Positions 1 to 7,206 are shown, numbered from the stretch's first letter. The stretch is DNA of 64,000 nt from Derxia gummosa DSM 723 (GCF_000482785.1 NZ_AXWS01000008.1:310001-374000), one strand, 5' to 3'. Notes: generated by a model from the sequence alone, not told the origin. Numbers and translations are program-made.

Positions 1-1
1 T

Positions 2-901
2 GGCTTGTACGGCTACCAGCAGTGGGCCGCCGCGCAAGCCATCCCGTCCACTTCCGATACGGAGGCGCTCGATCGCTGGGCCAGCATCTGGCTGGCAGGT
101 GGGCGCAAGGCCGCAACCACCTCTGCCGGCACGCTCACGCTGACGACCACGGCTGGCGCCGTCATCACAGCGGGCCGCCGTGCCGTGGCGCTCGACGGTG
201 TCGAGTACGTCGTTACCGGCAGCGTCACTGCCACCGGCAGCAGCACCACGGTCAACATCGAGGCCATCGAGGCCGGCGCCGCTGGCAACCGTGATGCGGG
301 CCAGGTGCTCACGCTCGTGTCTCCCATCGCTGGCGTGCAGGCTGCCGGTATCGCCAGCGCGCTCGTCGGCGGCGCCGATGCCGAGACCGACGACGACCTG
401 AGCGCTCGCATCACCGCCCGCATCCAGTCCCCGCCACAGGGCGGGGCCGAGGACGACTACGTGGCGTGGGCGCTCGAGTGCGACGGCATCACGCGCGCCT
501 GGGTCACCACTGCGCCGCCCTACGTCTACGTGCGCGTCATGGCCGGCAGCGCCATCCCCAGCGGCGCGCAGGTCGCCGCCGTGCAGAGCTACATCGACGC
601 GCCATCGCGCCGGCCCGTCACCGCGCGCCTCGTCGTGCTCGCGCCGGTGGCAGCGCCCCTCAACCTCGTCATCAGCGATCTCGTGCCCGACACCGCCTCC
701 GTGCGCATGGCCGTGGCCGAGGCGTTCGAGGCGTTCATTTTGGCCGAGGCTGCGCCCGGCGCGACGATCACGCACTCGCGCCTCGTGCAAGCGCTGTCAT
801 CGGCGGCCGGCGAGACGTCTCACACGCTCGTGAGCCCGGCAGCCGATGTCACGCATGCCGTTGGCGAGATCGCCACGGTGGGCACCATCACCTGGAGCTG
901 A
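2..901 (+). CDS. Baseplate assembly protein J-like (Mu gp47 family), 5' partial
   Basis: This is the C-terminal 300 or so residues of a phage baseplate J/gp47 protein, which forms the wedge around the tail tube of contractile-tailed phages. The frame is open to the window edge. The visible start GLYGYQQWAAAQ corresponds to an internal segment of the family (LYGYQDWIA-type), so the first tens of residues lie outside. Family-like stretches are the LDRWASIWL region, the GGADAETDDDLSARI turn and the PPQGGAEDDYVAWA segment. A TTG at position 5 is in frame but is unlikely to be the true start. The next gene begins one base after its stop, which fits a tail operon in the order J, gp48, fibre. Confidence 0.85.
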   Translation, partial: GLYGYQQWAAAQAIPSTSDTEALDRWASIWLAGGRKAATTSAGTLTLTTTAGAVITAGRRAVALDGVEYVVTGSVTATGSSTTVNIEAIEAGAAGNRDAGQVLTLVSPIAGVQAAGIASALVGGADAETDDDLSARITARIQSPPQGGAEDDYVAWALECDGITRAWVTTAPPYVYVRVMAGSAIPSGAQVAAVQSYIDAPSRRPVTARLVVLAPVAAPLNLVISDLVPDTASVRMAVAEAFEAFILAEAAPGATITHSRLVQALSSAAGETSHTLVSPAADVTHAVGEIATVGTITWS

Positions 902-902
902 T

Positions 903-2519
903 ATGGCGTTTGCTGATCTGACCGGCCGGCACACGCTGACGGCTGTAGGTGGGGTGACACAAGTCACGTCAGGCCGATGGGGCCCGGCCGCTCAGCTGGA
1001 TGGCTCGTCCGGGTACATCGACGTTACGGACAACCTAGGCGATTTCGCGATCGCATCGTCTGGGACGCTGGAGTTGGTGTTCCGCACATCGGTGCTTGGC
1101 CCCATCATTGACTTCGTCAATCAGTTGGTGCTGTTCGGCGCGTACAAGTCCGATGGCACGCGGTTGCTTGAGATCGCGCTGCAACGCAGCGGTACGACCG
1201 GGCGCGGCATCATTGTTACCGCTTGGTACGGCGTATCGTCGTCATTCACTTTTGACTACGCTGATGCGGCAAACCATGTCATCGCATTTAGTGTGCAAGC
1301 CGGTGCCGGACTGGTGCACATCGATGGCGTCCTGGCCTACAGCCATCAGTACACGGCGTCGACGGCTACGACGCCTGCATACGTGCGCATCGGCGCGTCG
1401 CGACTCAGCGCCACGGCCACTGGATTTTTCCCCGGCGTGATCAGTGACGTGCGTTGGACGCCGGGCGTGCAGCGGTACACGTCGGGAGCTAGCTACACGC
1501 CAACCCAGCCGACTTACGACGCGGCAGACCCATACTACTCGTCCGTCCGCCTCGCATCGACGCTTGGTGCAATCAACGCCGCTCCGGTGCTGACCCCAGC
1601 TGCGCCCGCGCTGCCCATCGTCAGCAGCGCTGACACCGACCCAGCCGGCACCACTGTCGCGGCGCTGCTCGGGACATCGGCGAGCGATGCCAACGGCACA
1701 CCCCCCGGCATCGCAATCACGGGCTGGACCGGCGCGGCAGGCGCATGGCAGTACCGCCCCTCGGGCGCCAGCACCTGGACCTCGATCGGCTCCGTGAGCG
1801 AGTCCGCCGCGCTGCTGCTCGCGTCCACCACCGCCATCCGGTTGCTGCCATCGGGCACGGCCACCGGAGTGGCGAGCCTCACGTATCGCGCGTGGGACGG
1901 CAGCAGCGGCAGCGCCGGCGGCATGGCCAGCGTCGCCAGCTCAGGCGGCAGCACCGCGTTTTCGGCGGCGAGCGACACGGCCACGGTCATCGTTGCCGAG
2001 CCCGTCGCCGTGCAAACGCTGTCGTCCGCGTACGTGGCCGCGCTGCATGCGCTGCTGCCGCGCGGGCCTGCCTGGCTCGATGCCGATCCTCTGCTCGCCG
2101 GCGCCGCGGCCGAATGCACGCGCGTGCATGACTCGGCCGATGCCCTCGTGCTCGACATGTGCCCCGTCACCACCACGGCGCTGATTGGCGAGTTCGAGGG
2201 GCAGGCAGGCATCACGCCCGACGCCGGCGCCACGCTCGCGCAGCGCCGCGCGGCCGTCGTCGCGCAGTACGCGGCGCGCGGCGGTCAGAGCGTCGGCTAC
2301 TTCGTCGGGCTCGCGGCTTCGGCTGGCTACACCGTCACGGTCGAGGAGTGCCGTCCATTCGAGCTGGGCCGCTCGGCCATGGGCGCGCCGCTCGGCGAGA
2401 CCGAGTGGCATTACACGTGGATCGTCCGCACCGCAGCCTGGCTGCCGTCGAGTCTGCGGCGCCTGCTGCTGCGCTGCGCGCCAGCCCACACCTATCTGCA
2501 CTACGACATGGGGTCATGA
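903..2519 (+). CDS. Tail protein fusion: LamG-like + cadherin-like + Mu gp48/YmfQ-like domain
   Basis: A 538-residue phage tail protein. Residues about 1-200 look like a LamG/concanavalin-A-type sandwich (QLDGSSGYIDV near 31-41, then strands ending in GVISDVRWTPG). Residues about 228-370 resemble an Ig/cadherin-like segment (NAAPVLTPAAPALP start, later LTYRAWDGSSG). Residues about 375-538 match the gp48/YmfQ baseplate-tail family (ALLPRGPAW, GQAGITPDAGATLAQRRAAV, final HTYLHYD). The gp48 family normally stands alone at about 190 residues, so two extra domains sit in front of it. I placed the start at ATG 903, one base after the J stop, because the frame upstream overlaps J. The extra domains suggest carbohydrate binding at the baseplate; that is inference. 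Confidence 0.8.
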   Translation: MAFADLTGRHTLTAVGGVTQVTSGRWGPAAQLDGSSGYIDVTDNLGDFAIASSGTLELVFRTSVLGPIIDFVNQLVLFGAYKSDGTRLLEIALQRSGTTGRGIIVTAWYGVSSSFTFDYADAANHVIAFSVQAGAGLVHIDGVLAYSHQYTASTATTPAYVRIGASRLSATATGFFPGVISDVRWTPGVQRYTSGASYTPTQPTYDAADPYYSSVRLASTLGAINAAPVLTPAAPALPIVSSADTDPAGTTVAALLGTSASDANGTPPGIAITGWTGAAGAWQYRPSGASTWTSIGSVSESAALLLASTTAIRLLPSGTATGVASLTYRAWDGSSGSAGGMASVASSGGSTAFSAASDTATVIVAEPVAVQTLSSAYVAALHALLPRGPAWLDADPLLAGAAAECTRVHDSADALVLDMCPVTTTALIGEFEGQAGITPDAGATLAQRRAAVVAQYAARGGQSVGYFVGLAASAGYTVTVEECRPFELGRSAMGAPLGETEWHYTWIVRTAAWLPSSLRRLLLRCAPAHTYLHYDMGS

Positions 2520-2520
2520 C

Positions 2521-3192
2521 ATGTACCAATACGACCACGCCACCGCCGTCGCCGCCCGGCCCGCGCGCGGCAGCGCCGGTACCGCCGGCTGGTTCACCGA
2601 CGGCGATGCGGGCGTCAATCTCCCGCCCACGGTGCTCGTCGCCAATTTCCTGAACATGCTCCAGGCCGAGCTGCTCGCGGTGCTCACCGCCGGTGCCGTC
2701 ACGCCGTCGAAAACCAACGACGCGCAGTTGCTCGCGGCGATGCAGGCACTGTTCTTGGCCAAGACGGCCAAGGCCGCCGACAGTGAGTTGCTCGACGGCC
2801 TCGACTCGACCGCATTCGTGCGGCGTGATGTGTACCCGGGCGCCGCGCCGATCTACGCAGTGCGAGCGTGGTGCGAGTTCGTCGAGGCATCCGATGGCGC
2901 AATCACGCTCATCGGTGGCGGCAATGTCGCCAGCGTCACGCGCAACGCGCGCAACGACTACACGCTCACGTTCGATGCCGATATGCCGTCGGCCGGCTAC
3001 GGCCTGCATGTGACTGCGGCCCAACTCGATCCGTCGCAAAGCGGCCCGTCGGCAACGATGACCGGCGGGCTGCACATCTCGGCCGGCACCCCGTCGCTCA
3101 AGTCGGCGCACGCGGTCCGGGTGCAGATCTCCGACAACAACGCGGACGCGACGATCGTCGCCGCGCGCGTCTCGGTCTCGATCATCTGCTGA
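2521..3192 (+). CDS. Phage tail fibre protein
   Basis: A 223-residue protein in the usual fibre position, directly after the gp48-like gene and before a terminator. The N-terminal part (TAGWFTDGDAGVNLPPTVLV, then NFLNMLQAELLAVL) matches the baseplate-attachment segment of Mu-like fibre proteins. The central KAADSELLDGLDSTAFVRRD is the typical tail-fibre repeat. The C-terminal 100 residues form a predicted beta-rich tip with no family I recognise. The ATG at 2521 follows the previous stop by one base. No chaperone (tfa) gene follows, unlike in Mu or P2. Confidence 0.8.
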   Translation: MYQYDHATAVAARPARGSAGTAGWFTDGDAGVNLPPTVLVANFLNMLQAELLAVLTAGAVTPSKTNDAQLLAAMQALFLAKTAKAADSELLDGLDSTAFVRRDVYPGAAPIYAVRAWCEFVEASDGAITLIGGGNVASVTRNARNDYTLTFDADMPSAGYGLHVTAAQLDPSQSGPSATMTGGLHISAGTPSLKSAHAVRVQISDNNADATIVAARVSVSIIC

Positions 3193-3230
3193 CACGTTGC
3201 TGTTTCCCTCCCGCGCTTGCGGTAACCCTG

Positions 3231-3255
3231 GCCCGCTCTCCGGCGGGCTTTTTTT
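3231..3255 (+). terminator. Rho-independent terminator after the tail genes
   Basis: A GCCCGC / GCGGGC stem (3231-3236 with 3243-3248) is followed directly by seven T residues (3249-3255). It closes the tail operon and precedes the lysis genes. Confidence 0.85.
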
Positions 3256-3271
3256 CGTCCACAGGAAGCCC

Positions 3272-3490
3272 ATGAACCAGTCAGCAGAACACGCCTCCAC
3301 CGCCGCAGACATTGCCGCCCGCGCGCTGCCCGCCGCGCCTCCGGTTGCTGTGGGCGCTGCCAACCTGATGGGGATCCCGCTACCCGACATTGTGCAGTGG
3401 GTCACCCTCATCTACCTGATCGTGCTGATCGCATCGAAGATCGTCGAGATCTGGCGTGGCGTGCGTTCCAGTGCCGGGGTGAAGCCGTGA
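3272..3490 (+). CDS. Small holin-like membrane protein
   Basis: A 72-residue protein with an Ala-rich N-terminus and one clear hydrophobic helix (IVQWVTLIYLIVLIASKIV, about residues 39-57) followed by a basic tail (EIWRGVR). It lies directly in front of the endolysin and overlaps its GTG start by four bases (GTGA), so the two are translationally coupled. Position and architecture fit a class II/III-type holin or a small lysis regulator. An upstream in-frame TTG at 3197 would run through the terminator hairpin, so I rejected it as the start. Confidence 0.65.
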   Translation: MNQSAEHASTAADIAARALPAAPPVAVGAANLMGIPLPDIVQWVTLIYLIVLIASKIVEIWRGVRSSAGVKP

Positions 3491-3945
3491 TTGCCCCGAC
3501 CGACGACACGCTCGCCCAGCTCTGCGCGCTCATCAAGCAGTTCGAGGGCCTGAGCTTGCGTCCCTACCTGTGCCCGGCCGGCGTGCCCACTATCGGCTAC
3601 GGCTCGACGCGCTACGAAGACGGGCGGCGCGTGGATCTGGCAGACCCGCCGATCGCGCCCGCGCGCGCCGATGCCATGCTGGAGCGCGACGCGCGCGCGG
3701 CGATGGCGGATGCGCTCGCGCTGTCGCCGGGGCTGAGAGGGCCGCGGCTCGTGGCCATCGCGGACTTCGTCTACAACCTGGGCGCCGGCGCTTACGGCAA
3801 GAGCACGCTGCGCCAACGCGTCGACGCGGGCGACTGGCGCGGCGCCGTGACCGAGATCAACCGCTGGGTGAACGCGAACGGGAAGCCGCTCGCCGGGCTG
3901 GTGAAGCGGCGCGGCGCCGAGGCGCGGCTGCTGGAGGGCGCGTGA
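3487..3945 (+). CDS. Endolysin, GH24 phage-type lysozyme
   Basis: A 152-residue muramidase that cuts the glycan of peptidoglycan at lysis. The catalytic pattern E-x8-C-x5-T is intact: E20, C29 and T35 in FEGLSLRPYLCPAGVPTIGYG. FVYNLGAGAYGKSTL and the closing GLVKRRGAEARLL are typical of the family. There is no N-terminal membrane anchor, so it needs a holin for export. The start is GTG at 3487, inside the stop of the holin-like gene; the next gene overlaps its own stop (ATGA at 3945). I saw no spanin (Rz/Rz1) gene in or near this cassette. Confidence 0.9.
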   Translation: MIAPTDDTLAQLCALIKQFEGLSLRPYLCPAGVPTIGYGSTRYEDGRRVDLADPPIAPARADAMLERDARAAMADALALSPGLRGPRLVAIADFVYNLGAGAYGKSTLRQRVDAGDWRGAVTEINRWVNANGKPLAGLVKRRGAEARLLEGA

Positions 3946-4496
3946 TGGACTGGCAAGAGATTGCAGCCGATGTCGGCAAGGCCGCGCCGCTGCTTAGCTC
4001 GCTGCTCGGCGGGCCGGCCGGCGGGGCTGTCGGTGCGCTGGTGTCGTCCGCGCTCGGCACGCCGGCCGGCGATGCTCAGGCGGCCGCGGCCGCGCTCGCC
4101 GACCCGGCGGCGGCGGCCCGGCTGCGCGAGATCGAGACAACGCACATCGAGCGGCTTCAGGCCCTTGCTGTGCAGGCGGCACAGCAGCAGCTTGCGGCCG
4201 ATACCGCCGCGCTCGCCACGGCCGCGCAGGATCGCGCGAGCGCGCGGGCGATGCAGACCGAGACGCGCGACATCACGCCCCGGTTGCTGGCCGGCGCCGT
4301 CGTGCTGGGCTGGTTGTGCGTGCAGGGCTGGCTGCTCGGGCACACGGTGCCGGCAGACATGCGGGAGATCATCGCCAGGCTGCTGGGCACCCTCGATGCC
4401 GCGTTGTGCCTAGTGCTGAACTTCTACTTCGGCAGCTCGGCAAGCAGCCGCGCGAAGGACGCGGCGCTCGCGGACGCGGCACGCGCCAGCGGGTAG
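3945..4496 (+). CDS. Holin-like protein, 3TM holin family
   Basis: A 183-residue protein with a Gly/Ala-rich hydrophobic N-terminal stretch (about residues 14-45), a long charged and Ala-rich helix with a coiled-coil look (about 60-110), and two membrane helices near the C-terminus (LLAGAVVLGWLCVQGWLLG and LDAALCLVLNFYFGSS). The RASARAMQ and SSRAKD segments are typical of the '3TM holin' family known from gene transfer agents and prophages. It overlaps the endolysin stop by four bases. Together with the small protein at 3272-3490 it gives two holin-like proteins around one endolysin; one may be an antiholin. Confidence 0.7.
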   Translation: MDWQEIAADVGKAAPLLSSLLGGPAGGAVGALVSSALGTPAGDAQAAAAALADPAAAARLREIETTHIERLQALAVQAAQQQLAADTAALATAAQDRASARAMQTETRDITPRLLAGAVVLGWLCVQGWLLGHTVPADMREIIARLLGTLDAALCLVLNFYFGSSASSRAKDAALADAARASG

Positions 4497-4681
4497 GTCA
4501 AGGGTGTGCCCCGCTGGGAACATTGCCACCCACGGACGACGCGAGCGACGTCTTGAAGCAGCTCAACCAACCACGGGGCACGGGTGAAAGTGTAGTGCGC
4601 CATCGTGGTCGGTCGGTAGTTCCTGCCTCATCGGGATGCTGAGGCTGCGCACGGCCGAGAAGGTCAAGGGCGTGGCGCGCT
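4495..4681. repeat. Imperfect 21-bp direct repeat pair
   Basis: The 21 bases at 4495-4515 and at 4661-4681 are in the same orientation and match at 18 positions, starting with AGGTCAAGGG. They bracket about 145 bases without a convincing gene, between the 3' end of the 3TM holin gene and the 3' end of the Arc-like repressor gene. They may be a scar of a deletion or replacement; no transposase is seen. Confidence 0.5.
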
Positions 4682-4994
4682 AAGCCAGCACATTGTGCTT
4701 CGCGAGCATGATCCTGCGGCGCTTGCTGAGCTTCCTTTGGCAGGGGCTCAAGAGCTGGCGATCCGGCCCAAACAGCGACAGCTGCATTCGTCTGGCGACA
4801 GCTTCCAGTTCCGGCGCCGCTACGGCAGGCACTTCCACCTCCTTGAAGCTGGCCTCCAGCCGCGCCACGATCTCCGCGTTCATCGAACGGTTGTTGGCCT
4901 TCGCGGCCTCGGCAATGCGGTCGCGCATGCCGTCGGGGAAGCGGACGACGAACTGTTCGGCGGTACGGCTCGGCGGTTTCTGATCGGTGCTCAT
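4680..4994 (-). CDS. Arc-family ribbon-helix-helix repressor
   Basis: A 104-residue DNA-binding protein. The beta strand [10 protein letters not shown] (about residues 13-22) and the helix pair [27 protein letters not shown] form an Arc/MetJ-type ribbon-helix-helix. The tail after residue 55 is variable and ends in a basic patch ([10 protein letters not shown]). It is divergent from a second, smaller RHH gene at 5106, with about 110 bases between them. In P22 the immI region likewise uses small RHH repressors (Arc, Mnt) to control an antirepressor; by analogy this protein probably represses the antirepressor operon or itself. That role is inferred. Confidence 0.8.
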   Translation of the reverse strand: MSTDQKPPSRTAEQFVVRFPDGMRDRIAEAAKANNRSMNAEIVARLEASFKEVEVPAVAAPELEAVARRMQLSLFGPDRQLLSPCQRKLSKRRRIMLAKHNVLA

Positions 4995-5012
4995 GCACGC
5001 ATGTTATCGACC

Positions 5013-5048
5013 GCAAAGCAATTTGCGATGATCGCCACTTGCGATGAT
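5013..5048. promoter_or_regulatory. Candidate operator region between two Arc-type genes
   Basis: The intergenic space holds an inverted repeat (GCAAA at 5013-5017, TTTGC at 5022-5026) and two exact copies of TTGCGATGAT at 5023-5032 and 5039-5048, 16 bases apart. TTGCGA (5023) and TGATAT (5045-5050) are 16 bases apart and form a weak promoter-like pair reading right. Paired short sites are the usual target of RHH dimers. This is a candidate only. Confidence 0.5.
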
Positions 5049-5105
5049 ATGAATTCACTACTACGATTCTTCTGCCGTTCCGATAGTGACCACGCAGAGG
5101 AAACC

Positions 5106-5279
5106 GTGAGCCAGCAACCCGAACCCACCCAGCCGCCGACGCGGCATTACCAACTTCGCTTCCTGCCTGGCGTGCGCGAGGCCGTCCAGCAGTACGCCGC
5201 CGAGCAGGACCGCAGCCTCAACTGGGCAATCAACGATCTGCTGAAACAGGCCGTGGGCCTCAAGGCGGCCAAGCAATGA
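5106..5279 (+). CDS. Small ribbon-helix-helix (Arc/Mnt-like) regulator
   Basis: A 57-residue protein that is little more than an RHH fold: strand TRHYQLRFLPG, then helices VREAVQQYAAEQ and LNWAINDLLKQAVG. I chose GTG at 5106 because AGAGGA lies seven bases upstream and the fold begins soon after; a longer reading from ATG at about 5049 is possible. Its last bases overlap the start of the Rha gene (ATGA at 5276), so the two are co-translated. It lies divergent to the Arc-like gene at 4680-4994, probably sharing operators with it. Confidence 0.75.
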   Translation: MSQQPEPTQPPTRHYQLRFLPGVREAVQQYAAEQDRSLNWAINDLLKQAVGLKAAKQ

Positions 5280-5764
5280 GCCTTGTCCGCATAGATCGCG
5301 ACGGCGAGCCGCGCGCCTCGACGGAGGTCATCGCACGCGGATTCAAGGTCCAGCACAAGAACGTGCTGGAGCTACTGCGGCGACACGAGGCTCGGTTCGA
5401 TGTGTTCGGACAAGTCGCGTTTCAAACGCGACTTAACCGGCAAGGCAGCGCGACCGAGTTCGCGATGCTCAACGAGCAGCAGGCGGCCCTGCTCATCACC
5501 CTCATGCGCAACACGCCTGAGGTGCTCGACTTCAAGGTTCTGCTGATCCAGGAGTTCTTCGAGCTGCGCAACGCGCTGCACCGGCGCGAGCAGAACCTGT
5601 GGAACCAGATGCAAGAGGCGCTGGCGCGTGAGGCGCAGTCCGCCGTCCGTGCGTCGTTCGGCTCGCACCTGATGTTGCAGCGCCGCCGGGAGTTGCCCGG
5701 CCTGAAGACCGAGATCGAGCGCCTGAACTCGCAGTTGCACCCGCGACTGTGGCTCGACTCATGA
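5276..5764 (+). CDS. Rha-family phage regulatory protein
   Basis: A 162-residue protein of the Rha (phi-80/P22 pRha) family, phage regulators that can interfere with infection in strains lacking IHF. The N-terminal half carries the family pattern: STEVIARGFKVQHKNVLELL, then FGQVAFQTRLNRQG and AMLNEQQAALLITLMRNTP, ending with EVLDFKVLLIQEFFELR. The C-terminal quarter is helical and charged. It is coupled by ATGA to the RHH gene before it, and a possible 19-codon reading frame overlaps its stop. Its place between an RHH repressor and a BRO/KilAC antirepressor supports a role in the lysis-lysogeny switch. Confidence 0.85.
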   Translation: MSLVRIDRDGEPRASTEVIARGFKVQHKNVLELLRRHEARFDVFGQVAFQTRLNRQGSATEFAMLNEQQAALLITLMRNTPEVLDFKVLLIQEFFELRNALHRREQNLWNQMQEALAREAQSAVRASFGSHLMLQRRRELPGLKTEIERLNSQLHPRLWLDS

Positions 5765-5820
5765 GCGCAAAAGAAAACGCCCCGGCTGCAGGAACAGCTG
5801 AGGCGTCTGTGAAGCAGTGA
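5761..5820 (+). CDS. Possible 19-residue peptide coupled to the Rha gene
   Basis: ATG at 5761 overlaps the Rha stop (ATGA) and opens a 19-codon frame, MSAKENAPAAGTAEASVKQ. The same bases form the hairpin at 5777-5806, so the frame could be a by-product of RNA structure. I list it because of the coupling; there is no other support. Confidence 0.25.
   Translation: MSAKENAPAAGTAEASVKQ
5777..5806. other. Hairpin after the Rha gene
   Basis: A 12-bp imperfect stem (5777-5788 with 5795-5806, two G-U/A-C positions) has a six-base loop. There is a T-rich run only on the minus-strand side (the A-rich 5768-5777), so it would act as a terminator only for leftward transcription. No leftward gene is seen to its right. 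It may instead stabilise the upstream mRNA. Confidence 0.45.
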
Positions 5821-5849
5821 CCCCAAACCCGTAAAGAAAGAGGCACCAC

Positions 5850-6215
5850 ATGGATGCTAGCACCCAGCCACCCAGCCGCAAGAAGATGGACATCGCGCGC
5901 CTGCACGCGGTGATCGAGGACATGGACGCGATGGCGCAAGACGGCTTCTCGCGTATCTCGTCGCTCGTTGAAGTGCTGCTGTGCGCGATGGAATCGACGA
6001 CCCGCTACCCCAGCAACTCGTCGATCGCCCACACGCTGCTCACGATCCAGAGCATCGCGGACGACAACGAGAACGGCGTGAACAGCCTGGCCGAGGACAT
6101 GGGCTGCAACTTCATCGACGACCGCCAGCGCGCGCGCTGGAACGCGGAGGAGAAGGCCGAGGAGCGCCGGCCACGCATGGCGACGACCGCTCAGGCGGGG
6201 GTGGCCCATGCGTGA
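5850..6215 (+). CDS. Hypothetical phage protein
   Basis: A 121-residue acidic protein with a helical middle part (IARLHAVIEDMDAMAQDG, then ISSLVEVLLCAME and IAHTLLTIQSIADD) and a charged tail. I do not recognise a family. The start has an AAAGAAAGAGG stretch eight bases upstream. It overlaps the start of the BRO/KilAC gene (6208), so the two share an mRNA. Phage regulatory regions often carry such a helical protein; no function can be assigned. Confidence 0.65.
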   Translation: MDASTQPPSRKKMDIARLHAVIEDMDAMAQDGFSRISSLVEVLLCAMESTTRYPSNSSIAHTLLTIQSIADDNENGVNSLAEDMGCNFIDDRQRARWNAEEKAEERRPRMATTAQAGVAHA

Positions 6216-6972
6216 CCTGCAAATCTTCCAGTTCCAGGCTGCGCAGGTGCGCACGGTGGTCGGGGAGGGCGGCGAGCCGCTGTTCGTCGGCAAGGACGTG
6301 TGCGACGTGCTCGGCTACACGAACGCCAACAAGGCGATGAACGACCACTGCCGTGGGGTACCGATTCGTTACCCCATCGTCGATAGCCTGGGCCGTCAGC
6401 AGGAGGTCCGCGTTCTGACCGAGGGCGACGTGATGCGGCTGGTCGTGCGCAGCAAGCTGCCGGCCGCCGAGAAGTTCGAGCAGTGGGTGTTCGACGAGGT
6501 GCTGCCGGCCATCCGCAAGACGGGGCGCTACGGCGCGGCGCCGGCGCCTCAGATTCCGCAGAGCTTGCCCGAAGCACTGAGGCTTGCTGCCGACCTCGCC
6601 GAAGAGAAGGCGCGGGTCGAGGCCGAGAAGGTGAGGGTGGAAGCCGAGCTGTCGCTCGCGGCTCCCAAGGCCGCCGCGCTCGACCTGATTGCTGCCGGCG
6701 ACGGCGCCAAGACCATCACCGAGGTGTCGAAGGAAATCGACGTCAAGCGCGACACGCTCACGACGTGGATGCACGCGAACCGCTGGATCTACCGGCAGAA
6801 CGGATCGTGGGTGCCGTACGAGTCGCACATCCGGAACGGCTACCTCAAGTACAAGGAGGTGTCCTTCCCGGACCCCAACACCGGGGAGCAGCGTTTCAAG
6901 GCGTACTGCCACGTGATGCCGAAGGGCTTGGCCGCGCTCGCGAAGCATTTCGCCCAGCCGGCGGCGGCATGA
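6208..6972 (+). CDS. Phage antirepressor: BRO-N plus KilA-C (Ant-like)
   Basis: A 254-residue protein. The N-terminal BRO-N domain (about residues 1-105) shows GEPLFVGKDVCDVLGYTNAN, LTEGDVMRLVVRSKLP and FEQWVFDEVLPAIRKTG. A coiled-coil linker (EEKARVEAEKVRVEAELSLA, about 132-151) leads to a KilA-C/ANT domain (about 155-250), with TITEVSKEIDVKRDTLTTWM and WIYRQNGSWVPY. P22-type Ant proteins with this layout bind and disable phage repressors. It begins inside the 3' end of the 121-residue gene, and its own stop overlaps the next start. It is probably controlled by the RHH genes to its left. Confidence 0.9.
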   Translation: MRDLQIFQFQAAQVRTVVGEGGEPLFVGKDVCDVLGYTNANKAMNDHCRGVPIRYPIVDSLGRQQEVRVLTEGDVMRLVVRSKLPAAEKFEQWVFDEVLPAIRKTGRYGAAPAPQIPQSLPEALRLAADLAEEKARVEAEKVRVEAELSLAAPKAAALDLIAAGDGAKTITEVSKEIDVKRDTLTTWMHANRWIYRQNGSWVPYESHIRNGYLKYKEVSFPDPNTGEQRFKAYCHVMPKGLAALAKHFAQPAAA

Positions 6973-7175
6973 GTGCTCTCGATCTCTGGAAGGTTGGGCG
7001 GCGGTGCTCGAATTGCCAAGCCTTCGAGACTGAAGCGTCCGAATGCCTGAACGGCTTGGGCGTCATGCAGCCCGATGGCGTGTGCGAGCAGCACCGGTCG
7101 ATTGAGGAATCGAAGGCTGACGACGAGGCGATGCAGCGATTCCGATCGTCGATCGGTCTGCCTCCGATGCGTTGA
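6969..7175 (+). CDS. Small cysteine-rich phage protein
   Basis: A 68-residue protein with a C-x2-C pair (CSNC at about 15-18) and two further cysteines (SECLNG, GVCEQH), which could bind one zinc ion. It overlaps the antirepressor stop by four bases (ATGA at 6969) and ends before a hairpin terminator. No family is recognised; similar small zinc-ribbon-like proteins follow antirepressor genes in other prophages. Confidence 0.65.
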   Translation: MSALDLWKVGRRCSNCQAFETEASECLNGLGVMQPDGVCEQHRSIEESKADDEAMQRFRSSIGLPPMR

Positions 7176-7177
7176 TG

Positions 7178-7200
7178 AGGGCCCGCTACGTGCGGGCTCT
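7178..7200. terminator. Hairpin between convergent genes
   Basis: GCCCGC at 7181-7186 pairs with GCGGGC at 7192-7197, with extra pairs outside and a five-base loop. It lies between the stop of the cysteine-rich gene and the stop of the minus-strand gene at 7207 and could stop transcription both ways. The T tracts are poor. Confidence 0.6.
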
Positions 7201-7206
7201 GTCCGT

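Noticed and set aside
4695-5105. A long plus-strand frame leading into the small RHH gene
   Set aside because: It is antisense to the Arc-like repressor gene. The ribosome site at 5096-5101 and the start of the RHH fold point to GTG 5106.
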